In this document: positions 42,121-56,284 of the stretch, piece after piece
Numbering within the stretch: position 1 is the stretch's first letter
Layout: each line of letters starts with the position of its first letter
NCBI GenBank assembly: GCA_947039955.1
Contig: CAMRAC010000001.1
Location: 151,103-215,102 of the forward strand
Length of the DNA stretch: 64,000 nucleotides
DNA from: an uncultured Mycoplasma sp.
Lineage (GTDB): Bacteria; Bacillota_I; Bacilli_A; Mycoplasmatales; Metamycoplasmataceae
Direction of reading: 5' to 3'
The notes under the pieces: generated by a model
Told to the model about the DNA's origin: nothing
What the model saw: the letters and a program-made list of their open reading frames with translations, nothing else
Databases searched by the model: none
Made by a program: the position numbers and the translations under genes

Positions 42121-45100
42121 ATGAAAAAGTTGTTCAAAGAAATTTGAAAATCATTCTCAAAAACAAAAAGTTTAATCTTTGGATTGACTGTTTTAATCTT
42201 TCTTTCTTCTGGTGTTTTTACCCTTTTAAGTGATGTAAAGAGTAACTATACCTCTCAATTTGAAGATTACAAAAAAATCTCAAAAATTCATGATTTAACA
42301 GTGGATACAGAAATAGCGGCAACGGGAGATAAACCGGGTCAATCTTATATTGCAGACGGCATAACTCCAGAAAAAACTGAATATATCTCAGCAAATAGTG
42401 TTGTTAACACTAAAAATGCCATTAGAGTATTTTCTGGTGACATTAAATATGAAAATGATGATTCAACAACAGAGGGATACGTTCAAGTTTCTAAATTAGA
42501 AGTTTCTGGTTCAACTGCAGACACAAATTATGTGAAATTAAAAGACTTATATCGTTTTTTACAATCTAACAACATTGCAAACTTTGTTAATGCCACCACC
42601 GGAGTGGTTGAAGCCAGAAACTTTCCCCCTACACCTTTGAAAAAGTATCTAAATCCAAATCAAGAAATAGATGCAAATTATAGATTGAATACAACAGATA
42701 AAATCACCATTTTTAAATCTGGTAATTCAAATATTACTTTTGGTGATTTAGTATTGGTTGTTCCTGGAACGGATGGATGATTTTCATCAACAAACGATAG
42801 AATAACAAATGTCAAGAGCATATTCGTTAACGCTGATACCCACGAAGCAACCATTTCTCAAACATTAAAAGAATCATGAGAAAAACAAGGTAAGTTAATT
42901 ACTATACTTCCAGATCAAGTGGCTAGACTACTTGGTTTTACAAAGAGCCCAGGAGAAAATCGTGGAGCGATTTATTCAGTTGATGAAAGTCTTGGTCAAC
43001 AAGGAATTTTTGACATAATCCCTCCAACAGGAAACAAAAAATGAAGATTGGACCAATCTCTAGAAAAGACTATTAAACCAGCCGGTTTTTCAATTAATTA
43101 CAACAATACCATTACAGAAGATATAATTCAAAAAAACTCTAAACAGTTTTTTGTTCTTGATCAAAATTTTGTTATTCCTAAAACTTGAATGGTTAATGAG
43201 AGAACAAGTTATGAGTATGAAAGATACCACACAGTAATTAATTATGATTTTTTAAATACTCAAGCAGAACAAAACAAATTGTGAACTAAAAACTATAAAG
43301 ACTATATGTCAAGTTTAAATCAATCTCAAAAAGATTATTACTCACAAACTTCTTATTGAAAAAAAACTCAAGTTATTGAAGTTATTAATGAGGCTGGAAA
43401 TGTAATTAATCCAAGTGAAACCATTCGTTTACAGGAATCAATAACTGCAAAAGATTTAAACCGTAAATTGACACTTAAAAGTCTTCCGCCTGCAAATGAA
43501 CCGAGAGCACCATCTACATCAAACGTGTTAAACCCAGGTTCAATCCTTTGAATAGAAAGAGAATCTAAATTTATTTCAACTTCAGATGTTGATGCGGTTT
43601 TAAAAGATGAAAACGGAGATACATCTTCAAGAATACAACAAATAATAAATGATCACAACTCTAAGAATAATAGAGTTAAACAAATAGATGATGGTGCTAA
43701 AGCTATTGCTCAAGAATATTTGTATAACAAAATATTAGAACTTGTGGGAAGTATTGAAAACATCGGTCTTAGAGAAAACTTAACCGTTTCTGGTTTCTTA
43801 GACGATCTCACTCACACATTCCACTTTATAAATGGTGGAAATGAAAACCAAGAAGTTAAATTAAACAACAACATTTCTGTTAAACAAAATGTTGGTAAAC
43901 TTTATAACGAAACTAATGAGAAGTCATTGTTATTTGACCTTAGCTCAAAAGATGATATTAAGTCAACAAAAGTACCACAATCATATATTTTTAAAATTTT
44001 GGACTTAATCTTTAGTGGGATGTCAGTTGACAAAACTTACATTGATCCAATCATTACTTTTGAAGGATATTCATATATTCCTCATGGTCAAGCAAGTACT
44101 AATTCTAAATTATCTTCAATGCAAAATGCAAAGATTATTAGAATGCAAGATGCTTCTGGTGGAATTTTTGGAATAACCAAACAAGCTCCAAGAATGAATG
44201 AAACAAGTGGTAAATATTATATTTTACAAGAGAGAACAATTGAGGGTAAAAAAGGTTGAATATCAAAAAATCCTCAAGACTTCGATGGTAGTGATGAAGC
44301 GTTTGCAAAATTCATACAAACCAATACATTAAATTTTGCAACTACTACATCAACAGGACAAGAAAAAGCAATAGTTGGACAAAACGGGTGAGCTAAACAA
44401 AACCCAAACTTTGAAAATAAATATTCAATTCCCTTCAAGATTGTGATTCCTGGTTCAGACATTATTAATAACTGACAAGAGTCAAATAACTTTAATATAT
44501 TCAGAGACAACTTAATAGGTTCATTAACAAGTATTTTAGAACCTTTAATATCACCTAAAAATTTAAAGATATTTATTGAATCTATGACAACATCAATGTC
44601 TAAAAATGGATTTGCTGATGTTTTAACATTCCCTTCTCAAATAGAATCAAGACAATTACAAAAAATGATATTTGGTATTTTTTATGAAGGTGCTAAATAT
44701 AGTGAAGATTTATATTGAAATAGTTTTATAGACGAAATCCTTGGAAAAATAATTGATAATCCTGATCCAAACTATATAACATCACAAATTGAAGGTATTA
44801 ACAAGATATTAAAAATATTATTAGGTAATAGTATTGACTTAACGGTTTTTATGTCATTTGTTAATGACCCAAAAGAAATGTTAATCGGATTACGTAAAAT
44901 GATTGCTTCTATAGATATCGATGCAACCATTGTAGAAATATGACAAAACTTCTATGATAGAGAACCAGGTAAAACAAATATCATAGAAACAATTGGAACG
45001 GGAGATATTTTACCAATCTTATTGGGTAATATTTCTTCAGATAATCCTCAATTAGGATTCAAAGCCGGATTAAAACAAATTATTTCTCAAGTTAATTTCT

Positions 45101-48100
45101 CAAAAATAATTCAATATTTAAAGGAAAATGTTTTAGACCAAGATTCTTTAGCACTAATTGGCCCACTTTTAGACCAATTAAACGGAAACTTAGGTACAAC
45201 TAATCCTAACCCTAATGATGATTATTCAAATATCAATACAGGTCTTAATAAAATTATTGATTTAATGAACATTAGCTCTATGGCTTTAAACATTAAAAAT
45301 AATTCGATTATTAGAACTTATTATGTAGAGCAAGACACCGTAATGAAGCAATACATAATTAATTCTATTTCTCTTTCAGGTATCGCTGCATCTTTATTGA
45401 ATTCTTTAGGACAAAACAATGATAATGATGATGCCTTGCACACTGCAATGATTGAATTATTAAATATATCATCTAAAGCGGGGTTCATTGGTGTTGGTGG
45501 CGTTGGTGCGTATCAACCTGAATCTGATCCAAATAAAATTGACCTTAGAGATTTACAATCATTATTAAAATCTCCCACTCCTGAATTAACAGATTTACAA
45601 ACATCTTTAGAACAATTATCAATTTCTCTGAAAGATCCCGAGTTCTTTTTAGACCCTGAATCAAAGGTGGGACAATATTTAACCAATTATATTTTTAATT
45701 TTGCTGGAGATATTAGTATTCAAAATTCTGATATTAAAAAAAGAGTTGATATTTATCTAGAATTCATGAAGGAAACAGAATTTGTTAATTTTGATCCAAA
45801 CATGGAACCCCCTAAGGTGGGAGGTGTATTGGGTGGCAATATTGCCAATCCTACAAAACCTAGTTCTCTTGCAGATAAATTTATTAACATGATCAACCCT
45901 AATGTTAAGCCGTCATCAGCAAATCTTATTCAAAACCTTTTAGAAGAACAGGTTTATGGTGAATTTTATAATGAAAAAAATTTACTACAATCAAAAGATA
46001 TGACAGGTGAAATTTTAGGATTCTATTCATTTTGAATGAAGTATGCTGAAATTAACCTTAACTCTAACAAACTTGTTACTACCAAGGATGTGGCAGACAG
46101 AATAATTAAACTTGTTGCTAATGTTCTTGATAAAAACTCTCACATTGGTAAAGTTTTAAATGCAACATCCAAAACTTTTAACCCAAACTTTGCAATGGAT
46201 TTTCCAATATTAGATGGATTCTCAAACGCTAAAGAAACAGCCAACAAACTAACACAGTACACACCAGAGCAGTTATTATCAAATGGATTTTCTAGAGAAG
46301 ATATTAATTATTACTTTGGATATGATCAAGTTGAAGGAAAGTTAAAAATTAATAGTAACACAATTTCGTTGGTTTCAGGATTATCTTCTATTATTACACT
46401 AGGTAATACAACCGGACCGACTAAAGCCGATTTAATTACTGAAGATTTTATTAGATTGTTCTTACCTAAAAATGATAAAGAAAAAGCTAACATCATGCTT
46501 ACATTGGGACAAACAACATTAAAAACACTTTCAGGAGGAGCTAATTACATATTAGATAACATTGGAATATCTAGTGTAATTATGAGTCCGTTTACAGCAG
46601 TAACAAACGCACCTGCGTTATTGTGATTCACAGTTAACCAAAAAGCCGTTGATAATAATAGTCTTGGTAACCTTGCTTACATCATTAAAGACAAACTATA
46701 TAACTTTGGTTCAGATTCAGGATCAAACCCTAATGTGATTGGTTATGAAGGATTTAAGGGTATCTTGGATTCACTAGTGGGTTCAGATGTTTATATTGAT
46801 GAACCTAACTATGAAAATCAACCAATAACATTGTCTTTGGATTTAGATTATTTAGAATATTTAGCAAACTCTGTACTTATTGATCCAAATATATTTGGTG
46901 TTGATTTTTCTGAAGCTCTTTTAGCTGCGGTTGATTCATTTACAGAAGTCACAACAGATGATTTTAAAATTGTTATCTCTGACCTTGGTTCATACTTGGC
47001 AAAAGTAAGTGAGGCTTACTTAAAAAGTAATGGTAAAGAAATTTATAACCTAACTTTGGAAAATGCACCTAAAGATTCTTTAGAAATGCAAACCTTAGTT
47101 GAAAATACAGATGATAAATATAAAATCAATGTTAATGGATTAGAATTTTTAATTATTGGGTCTGATTCAACCGTTGATTACCTATATCCCGTTACAGATT
47201 TGAATAACATTCAAGTAAATACTGAAACACAAGCTTTGGTTTATGTCAATCAATCTGGTTTTGATCGTGTTAAAGAATCTAATGCAAATGCCGTTGTTAA
47301 TAAATACTTCTTAGTTATTGCTCCTGAAAATATGACTCCCGCTGTTCTTCAATATAAAATTAATGAATATATTTACTTTACTACAACCGGATTAAACAAT
47401 TATAATAACTTAACAGTTGAAGAGAGAAATAATGCTTTATTTAAAAAAGCATACTTACACAATGAAACAAATCCACTAAAGCCAGAGATATCATTAAGAG
47501 TACAAACAATTGAAACTTTAATTTCAACAATCAATAATGTCAATTTATTAATTTCGGGTGTCTTGGTGTTCTTAATAAGTATTATTACAATCTTTGTTAT
47601 TAAAAGATATGTATCATCTAGATCGAAAGTTCTTGGTATTTTAAAAGCACAAGGATATAAATCAATTCAAATAGCTACTTCAATTTGTTTGTTTGCCTTA
47701 ATTGTTGCATTCTTTGGAGCAACACTTGGATATGTTGTAGGTCATTTATTACAACCAGTCATCATGAACATATTCTCGATATATTGAACGCTACCTATTG
47801 GGCCCAGCGCCTTTAATATAGTTTCTTTAATTGTTACTGTGTTGGTTCCATTGGTTGGATTAATTGTGTTGACAATTGTGACTACATTAATTTTACTAAG
47901 AGTAAAACCGGTAAAACTAATGGATGGTTCATTCCAATTAAACAATTCTAAAATAGCTGAAGTTATTAAAACAAAAAATCACTCAAGAAACATTAAATCT
48001 AAATTTACATTATCACTTTCTCTAAACTCTATTTGAAAATTAATATCATTATTGGTTTCATTATTACTAACTGTAACTATCATGAGTTTCTCTTTAGCTT

Positions 48101-50193
48101 CACAAAACGCATTTGGTAATGCTGTAACTAAAACATATAAAAATAGAAAATATGATTTTAAAATTGATTTAATTACTCCTACTCTTGAGGGTGGATCTAT
48201 TACAACACTAGATAAACAAGATGTAATCAACTTACTTTATGTACCCATTGGTAACCCTAATGAAGGAGCGACATATTTATCAACTTACTTTGCACCAGGA
48301 CCTAACGATGTTATTAATCCGTTGATAGATGGATACCAACCAAACGGAACGCCTTCTCCTCATGATAAACACATCATCACTAAATCATCATTTGACTTAA
48401 TTGTTAATAGTGGTGGTGTTGAAACAAATGTTTGAGATTCATTATTTAACTCAATGCCTGACTCGCAAAGAATTAGTGTTGTTGAAGCTTCGCAATATGC
48501 TTCAAAATGATTAGAATGAACCCAAGGACTAACTAACTATGGGCAAAGCGATGAATACAAGCTTGCGTCTGATTTGATTAACAAAGCACCTTATTTTAAA
48601 TATTTAATTAATATAGAAAAACCAGAGGAATCAAAATTTGTTTACAGAAATATTAATAATACAACAGGAGAATATTTCTATGAAGATATTGTTATTACAG
48701 GAAGCGGATCTAATCCTACAGTTTCAGAAGTTAGAACAAAATATAGAGAATTTTTAGTTAGTGCATACAACAAAGCATTAAACTATGACAAAACAACAGA
48801 GGGTTCAAAAGATGAAAATGAACCTGAATTCGTTGAAGATTTCTTCCTAATGTTTGGTAGCGTTATATTTGATGAAGAAACAAATGAAAAATTCTCTTAC
48901 GCAACAACAATAAATCAAAATGACCAAAGTCATACCCCAACAATTAATGGGTTTGATTCAAACTCTAGTCAAGTTAAAATCTTAGATAGTAATGGCAACA
49001 ACCTCTTGCACTTGGTAGATTCTATATGAGAAAAGAGTTCAAAAAATATAATTCCTGTTGTTATCAATCATGTTGTTAGAGAAAACCGTGGATTAAATAT
49101 TGGATCAAAATTAGAATTAACAGTTACTAACAGAACTAATAGATTTACAGAAAATATTAAAGAGATGCTTAAATTAGGCGAACCTGAAAAAACAACTTGA
49201 ACAGTTGAGGTTGTAGGAATTGATGAAACATTCATTAACGAAGAGTGAACAACAACCCAAGAAGTTGTTAATGCTATAACTTATTTAGATGATCCTCATT
49301 TAGCTGTTGGACAAGAAACACCATTTAATGGAATATTATCAACTGATTCATCTCCAAAACAAGCAACAGACTCACTTGGTTTATATTCAGAAAATGGATA
49401 TTGATCTGCTAACAATAAAATAGATTTAATTTCTACAAATATTTCAAGTGAACAACAAGAAAAAAATACCAATATTTTTAAAGAGTTGTTTTATAAACCA
49501 AAACTTGTAAATACCGAAGTTGTTAATAGTTCAGTATTTGCTAAAACATTAAGAATTATTAATCCTGAACTTACAAACCTGGATGAAACAATGTTGATTG
49601 AAATATTCTTATTAGGAGATAATAACATGTCCTTGGCTGATATGATTCTTCCGGATAATGTAACTGTTGTTAATAACGCTTTAGAAAAATTCGCTGAAAC
49701 ATATAATAGTAATAACATTATTGGTCCATCATTTAAAGATATTAAATCTAAAAATATTGAGTCAGGTTTTATTTCTAATACTACCAATGCCATTAACTCG
49801 GTTAATACTATAGTTATCGTATTATCCTTATTAATATCAATTACCATCTTAGTTATGATTTCAACACTAATCATTAGTGAGAATGAAAGAAATGTTGCTA
49901 TATTCTCAATCTTAGGATATAGTAATATTGAAAAGATGAAATTATTCTTTTTACTATATCTTCCAATCATTGTAATAGCTATTCTTTTATCAATACCATT
50001 ATCAATAGGATTAATATCAATGTTTGCAAGCGTAGTAAGTTCATCAGTTCTAATATCTTTATCAATTTCACTAGGGGTAACAGATGTGCTATTATCATCA
50101 TTAATTGTATTGTTAATTTTTGCAGGAACATCGACACTGTCATGATTAAACTTAAACAGAATAAAACCAATTATGTTACTGAAGGGGGAATAA
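42121..50193 (+). CDS. Giant ABC transporter permease with two FtsX modules
   Basis: 2690 residues, one frame with about 30 TGA codons. Plan: one N-terminal helix (about 22-40), an outer part of some 1750 residues, three helices (about 1805-1930; ISIITIFVIKRYVSSRSKVLGILKAQGY is the cytoplasmic loop, shown in part as SRSKVLGILKAQGY), a helix near 1975-1995, an outer part of about 560 residues, and three last helices (about 2560-2680) with ISENERNVAIFSILGYS. That is two four-helix FtsX/MacB-type units in tandem. Probably exports lipoproteins or works by force transfer with the ATPase at 50195. AGAAGG ribosome site; the outer parts match nothing I know. Confidence 0.85.
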
Positions 50194-50194
50194 A

Positions 50195-51073
50195 ATGAAG
50201 AATAAATTTTTAGAAAAATTTTTAAATAAAACAGCTGAGCTTGATATGAGTTTGTTTGACTCTAATGTTATTAAGGTGGATTTCAAAACTAAAAAAGAAA
50301 TCCTAAAAGCAAACAATAGAAAGAGGAGTGGTAAAAATAATCCTGATAAAACAATGGTAAATGAAGAGGGCAACATTATTGATATCAAAGATTTAAATAA
50401 ATACTATATTTCTGGTGGAAATTCAACCCAGGTTTTAACAAACCTAAACCTTTCTATTAAAAAAGGTGAGTTCGTTGTTTTGTTTGGTAAATCAGGATCT
50501 GGTAAAACAACACTATTAAATCTAATCTCTGGTTTGGATCGTCCTACAACAGGTAATCTAATCGTTTGTGATAAGAACTTGCCGTTCCTATCAAATAATC
50601 AACTAACAACATTTAGAAGAGATAATTTATCTTTCATTTTCCAAAGTTACAACCTTCTAAATAATTTGAGTGGTTATGATAATGTTGAAACCGGATCTTA
50701 TTTACAAAAAGATAAAAATAAAAAACCCGACATTGATCAAATGTTTAAAGACTTTGATTTATTAGATGTTATTAATAAATACCCTTCACAAATGTCTGGT
50801 GGACAACAACAAAGAATTTCTATCTTAAGAGCTTTGGCTAAAAGTAGTGAAATAATTTTTGCAGATGAACCAACAGGTGCCTTGGATAAAAAAACGGGAA
50901 CAATTGTTATGAATCTACTAAGAAAGATTAATCAAGAATTGGGTAAAACAATTATCATGGTTTCTCATGATCCTGATGTGGTTATTTATGCAACAAGAGT
51001 TATTAAATTATCAAAATCAAAAATCATATCTGATGAAAAAATTCAATATGCCGATGAAATTATCGTTGAATAA
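50195..51073 (+). CDS. ABC transporter ATP-binding protein, MacB/LolD type
   Basis: 292 residues. After an N-terminal extension of about 65 residues: Walker A GKSGSGKTTLLN, Q-loop FIFQSYNLL, signature MSGGQQQRISI, Walker B IIFADEPTGAL, H-loop VSHD. The GAAGGGGGA ribosome site lies inside the end of the permease gene and the start follows 1 bp after its stop, so both are one transporter. The extension is longer than in LolD. Confidence 0.93.
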   Translation: MKNKFLEKFLNKTAELDMSLFDSNVIKVDFKTKKEILKANNRKRSGKNNPDKTMVNEEGNIIDIKDLNKYYISGGNSTQVLTNLNLSIKKGEFVVLFGKSGSGKTTLLNLISGLDRPTTGNLIVCDKNLPFLSNNQLTTFRRDNLSFIFQSYNLLNNLSGYDNVETGSYLQKDKNKKPDIDQMFKDFDLLDVINKYPSQMSGGQQQRISILRALAKSSEIIFADEPTGALDKKTGTIVMNLLRKINQELGKTIIMVSHDPDVVIYATRVIKLSKSKIISDEKIQYADEIIVE

Positions 51074-51081
51074 GTTTGAAA

Positions 51082-51798
51082 CTAAACTTTTATTTTTTCG
51101 TAATCAAAATGAGAGTGTTTAATATCAACGCCATTTTTTCAATCGTCACCATATCTAGATATTAAGAAATTATTATATTCTTTAATCACTTTAACTTTGA
51201 TATGCAAGAGTTCAACTTCTTCCATTTTAAAAGTAATATTTGGAAATCAATTCTTATAAGTGGGTTCACTTAATGAATTAATGGCAATAAAACCACGATA
51301 ATTTTCATGATAAAGAGAGTCATATAATTTATTTTGTTCTATTGGACATCATAAAGGAGAGGTTATTTTTAATCCTGCAAAAATTAATCTACTTGATGCG
51401 TTGTGCCCTTTTTTAAAAGTTAAGAGATTAGAGAAGTTGTATTTAATTTTGTTTTTCAAAACAAAAACCTTGTTTACTTTTTCTACACTACTTGGAACTA
51501 ACAAAATAATTTTTATAAATTTTTTGACATCTTGTATGAAGAAAAATGGAGTGGAAAGATAAAAAGCGTCTGAAGAGGTGAAATCAACCACATTATTTGG
51601 ATATTTGTCTTTCAAAAACATAAATGTTTCATTTGTAACAAAAACTTCTAAAATTCCAATATTAGCAAAATAATCAGTGTTTGTCATTGCACTAAGCATG
51701 GTGTTATTAGCTAAAGAATATCACAAATTATTTTGCTCACATAGGGAGACAAATTGTGTTAAAACTTTTTTATAATCATTGTAATTTTCTTGCATCAT
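51082..51798 (-). CDS. LicD-family-like protein, probably degenerate
   Basis: 238 residues with four TGA. NNLWYSLANNTMLSAM resembles the opening of LicD nucleotidyltransferases, and ISRYGDDWKNGV near the end is the usual LicD finish. The acidic cluster (DDDID-like) expected after the opening is replaced by NIGILEVFV, so phosphocholine-type transfer is doubtful. Convergent with the ABC ATPase gene, 8 bp apart. Confidence 0.6.
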
Positions 51799-51867
51799 AA
51801 TTGATTTACATTATATTAACAATTAACCCAAATTAATATATTTTTTATCAGGAAATTTTTAAAATGA

Positions 51868-51873
51868 TATAAT
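51868..51873 (+). promoter_or_regulatory. -10 box of the p80-p60-hinT operon
   Basis: TATAAT, 47 bp before the ATG at 51921; an AAAGGGG ribosome site lies at 51908-51914. No clear -35 box. Confidence 0.5.
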
Positions 51874-51920
51874 TTTGTTAAATTTAAAATAAGGCTTTTT
51901 AATATTCAAAGGGGAATTTA

Positions 51921-54368
51921 ATGGAAAAAAAAGAAAAAATCAAAAAAATCAAAAAACCAAAAAAACAATCTGAACCTAAAAAATCCTTATCTCAAAAAAT
52001 TTCTGGAATTAATACTACATCAACTATTTCTTATGGAAATGTGGATGTTAACCCAAAAGATAAAAGGGTAAAATGAATTTTTGGAGCAACAATATTCGCT
52101 CTACTTGCTGTAGGTATTGGTGTTCCTGTTGGTGTTGCCGGAGTTCAATATGTAAGTGATAAACCATATGATGGTAATTTACCTGTGTTTGAAGGCGGTC
52201 CTTCAATTGATGATTTAATAAGCGCCAATAAAGACAAAGACAAAATAAATAAAGATGCTGAAAAAATTGAAAACATTATTGTTGAAAAATTATACAAAGA
52301 AGAAAGAGAAGCTTACTTGAAGTTTGAAGCTTTTGTAAATAATACAAAATACAAAGATACAAATGATCGTGTAGGAGCAACCACTTTTGGTGTTGATGTT
52401 TCTAAATCATTTGATGATGTTAGAAAATCTCAGGAAGATGAATTAAACAAAGCTAAAAAAGCAATGAGAGAATCTTATCCTACTGAATGACCTACTAAGT
52501 GAAGAGATGAATTAAAATCTGAAAAATATGGTGGTTCACACACAGATGATGAAGCAATTGATTTTTTAACTAAAAACAAAGTGAAGGATGCTGCTTTTGC
52601 AAGGTTTAACACAGCAGAAATTAATACTTCATCTTGAACAGCTGCAGATTTAAACTTACAAGCACAACAAAATATTACTTATAAAGATGATGAAGGAAAT
52701 GAACAAAGTATTCCTGCTGGTACACTTTTATTTTCTCCTGATGTTTCAGGTGGCAAGAATTTCTTGAATAAAAATGGAGATAATATCGCTACTCCTCAAA
52801 AGGTTAATCCTGCAACTCCAGCTTCTGAAATTAAAATAGCGGTTTACCAAACTAAGTCATATGTTTTACATGAAAGAAACCCACTTAATCGTTTGCCGGG
52901 TCTATATAAAGATTATTTCAAATCTGCAAACATTAGTAGTGTTTCAATTCCTTTGGCGCAAAATACTGAAAACACAGAGTTTGAATTAACTATAACTCCT
53001 GCAATGCTTACAAATTTATTCACTGTTTCTAATACTGCATCTAGTACTAAAATAATTCCTTTTAATCTTATTTCTAACTTTATGGGTGCAAATACATCTT
53101 CATCAAGACAAGAATTGGACAAGACAATTATAAATACTATGACCGTTACAGAAACACCTCCTGAAACATTTAGTACAAGAGCTACTGCTACAACTGGTTC
53201 ACAACTTGGTTCTTCCAAGGTAACTTCTTTAGCGACATTAATTAAAAACGAAGAAAATGAATTAAGAGCATTCAACATGGCTGCAATTTCTGCAATGCAG
53301 ACACCAACTCTTGAAGAGGGTTTATTCAAAATTAAAAATGCAAACCCAATAGATATCTTCTTGGAAAAAATATTATTTATGAATGCTGAAACTTATGCAG
53401 GTGCTTCTAAAGCTATTCAAAATTTAATAATATTTTTACATGAAGAATTAAACCCCACTTTACAAACAGTTTCAGGACCTGGCAAAGAAGCGATTGTTTT
53501 TAATTTAGAACCTGTCGATTTATTTAAATTTAACAAAAACTTAAAAGACAAAATTAGTGCTATAAATTCATTAGACTTTAGTAATATGTTTAACGATCTT
53601 TTGAATTCATCATTTGTAGATGCAACACCTTATGCTGATTTTCAACTTGAAGAAGGTTCAATAGTAGAAAATGTTAATGCTGTTGCCAAAAAATGAACAG
53701 TTTATAAAATTGGCACAGATACATTTTTATATGTAGATGCCAAAGGTTTAACAGTTTATAACATTGAAAATTTAACATCTCTAAATGCCGCTGGTGTTAG
53801 TACATCTTTAGCAATGTTAAAAAGTGATATCCAAAACACCATTGATGTTACAGATAATCCTGATCAAGTAATTTTATATGACGTTGCTGCGCAATACAAC
53901 AAAATAACCACTCCTGAAATTATCAATAAAATTTTAATAGAAGAAAATAAAGCATACATCAACAAAACGCTAGTTGATGACTCTATTGCTGACACTAATG
54001 TTGCCGAGGGTGATAAACTTGATGAAGCTAAAGCGAATGCTATGATTGACGGAGTTTATACTAACTTGATTGCTGTCATTAACAATACAATAAATCCTGA
54101 TGTTAAAGCGGCACTTACAGGTTTAGCTATTTTCCTTGAAGAATTAATTAAACCTATGAATAGCTATGACTTCTTTGATGTAAAAAAATCTACTGGTATA
54201 AGTTATTTAGAATTTATGAATAATTCAAAATATATAAATGGATCTTTAGTTGGATACTTATCAATAGAATCAGAATTTGATGATAAATTAAGAAAAATAA
54301 TTTCTGTTTCAACAAAAGCTAAAGAAGGATTTATAACAAAAACAGAAAGCAAGATGGGTGGGAAATAA
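51921..54368 (+). CDS. HinT-interacting membrane complex protein P80-like
   Basis: 815 residues with several TGA. A very Lys-rich cytoplasmic N-terminus of about 50 residues, one membrane helix (IFGATIFALLAVGIGVPVGVAG), and a long outer part. The gene order with a lipoprotein and hinT is that of the Mycoplasma hominis P80-P60-HinT complex. Sequence alone would only give 'membrane-anchored surface protein'; the name rests on this order. Stop overlaps the p60 start by one base. Confidence 0.75.
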
Positions 54369-56284
54369 TGTCTATATTTAAAAAAATGTTATTTGTGCCT
54401 TCGGCATTAACATTGCCAGCACTGGCAACTATGGTTACTTCATGTGCAACAATTCCTCAAGTAGATGAGAATTTGGCTGGTCAATTAGAAGAGTTAACTT
54501 CTGACGCTGCAAAACAAGTTTATTCTAATTATTGATCAAGAGATGCATATGCTCAACTTTACTTAATATCAAAAGATAAAAAAGCAGATGTTACATCAAC
54601 TGAGTTTTTAGCTAATAAGGAACATGTTAAAAAGTATCTTTTAACTTTTGAACCTATAGCTGATACAGTAACTATAAACGGGGTAACCGGTACCGTGGTT
54701 TCTAAAGAAATCAAAGACCAATTATTTAGTGCCTTTACTTTTTACACAGCTTGAAAAACATCTTCAAATATTAATTACTTTAGAGAACAAAAACAAATTT
54801 GAGTAGAAAACCAATTAGGACTAGGAACTAAAACGATTGAAGATAACTTTAATCCAAAGTTTGCTTACTCTTCATCGACAACAACCCCAGATCAATTTAT
54901 GGCTGATTTTGAATTACTATATAAAGTTATCCAAACAGGAATCCAAACAGAATTATTAAATATGGCTGTAGCTGAATTTTACTTCACCACAACAACTACT
55001 GAAATGATTCAAAGAGGAACCAATTACAATGAAATTATGGATGGAGATATAAATGGTCTTGATTATTGAAATGCAACAAGTTTTGACATTAATAGTCCTA
55101 CATATTTTTTAGAAAAATATTTAGTTGAGAAGTCTCCAAAAATCAAATGAAACTACACTTCTGAAAAACCTGATAAAATAGCAAATTTAACAAACACCAA
55201 AGTAAAAACAACTCAAGATTATATTAATTTATGATCGGGAGAGCAAATGGGAACAACTAGTTCTCCTAAAACAATCTTCTCAAAAGATTTATTAATAACT
55301 TCTTTAGATAAAACATTTAATGATCAAGCTATAAATTTCTTTGGATATAATTCAACAATTGAATTATCAGCAGCATCTGGAAATGGCGACTTAAGCACTG
55401 ATCCAAGTGTTATTAGAAGAGAAATCTCTAATTATTCAGGATTGTTAAATTCGAGTGATAAACTAGTTTCTTATGACACATTATTAAAAAGAGCTGCAAT
55501 TGATAAATTAGATCAGGCTCAAGCTTACCTTCCTCCTATTTCTATTAGAAATACATCAAATATTATTCGTAAAAACTCTAAGCAAATAGAGTTGACAGAT
55601 TTGGTAATTGGGACTGGTCAAAATGCTTTAACTAATGGTTCTTATTCAGAAAGTGCTAACACTTGAAAGGTTATATCAATTAGCCCTATTTTAGATGGTT
55701 CAAAAGAATCGATTGAATTAAATATGACATATAGCAATTCAAGTGCAACCTCTCCAGTTGTGGATTATCCATATACTGTAATTGTTAGTTGAAAACAAAC
55801 AAATAACCCTATAGACTCAGAAATAGTTTCAGAATTAGAAAACAGAATGTATTTTAATCAACTTAATTCAGAAAATACTTTTGAAAAACAACATATTCTT
55901 GGAATTGATCCTATTGTTGATGGGAAAGTAAGTGTTTCTTACTATATTAAATTAACACCTAAATTTAATTGAAATGAAATAAATGGAATGAAAGATGTCA
56001 TTGAAATTAGTGGTAAAGAAAAAGCGATTGGAAAATTCACCATGGCAGGAACTCCTTGAGAAGATAAAGTGTCTCAACAAAGACTTGCATTCTCTCTATA
56101 TATGAATGATGAAGAATTAATTACAGGAATAAAATCATTCTTAGTTTTAAATGATGTAGCTATTCGTCCTGGGAAAGTTAAAGAAGTAAATGCCATCTTA
56201 GAAGAATTGGGAATCATTTACTTACCTAATAAACCAGATTATGCCACACCTAGACAAACATTGAATGGTAAATTAATTAAATAA
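54368..56284 (+). CDS. HinT-interacting membrane complex lipoprotein P60-like
   Basis: 638 residues with many TGA. Signal peptide MSIFKKMLFVPSALTLPAL with lipobox VTSC (Cys 26). The outer part is long and Asn/Thr-rich with no known domain. One-base TAATG overlaps on both sides link it to P80 and HinT, so the three are made in step. In M. hominis P60 and P80 form a surface complex that holds HinT at the inner face. Confidence 0.78.
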
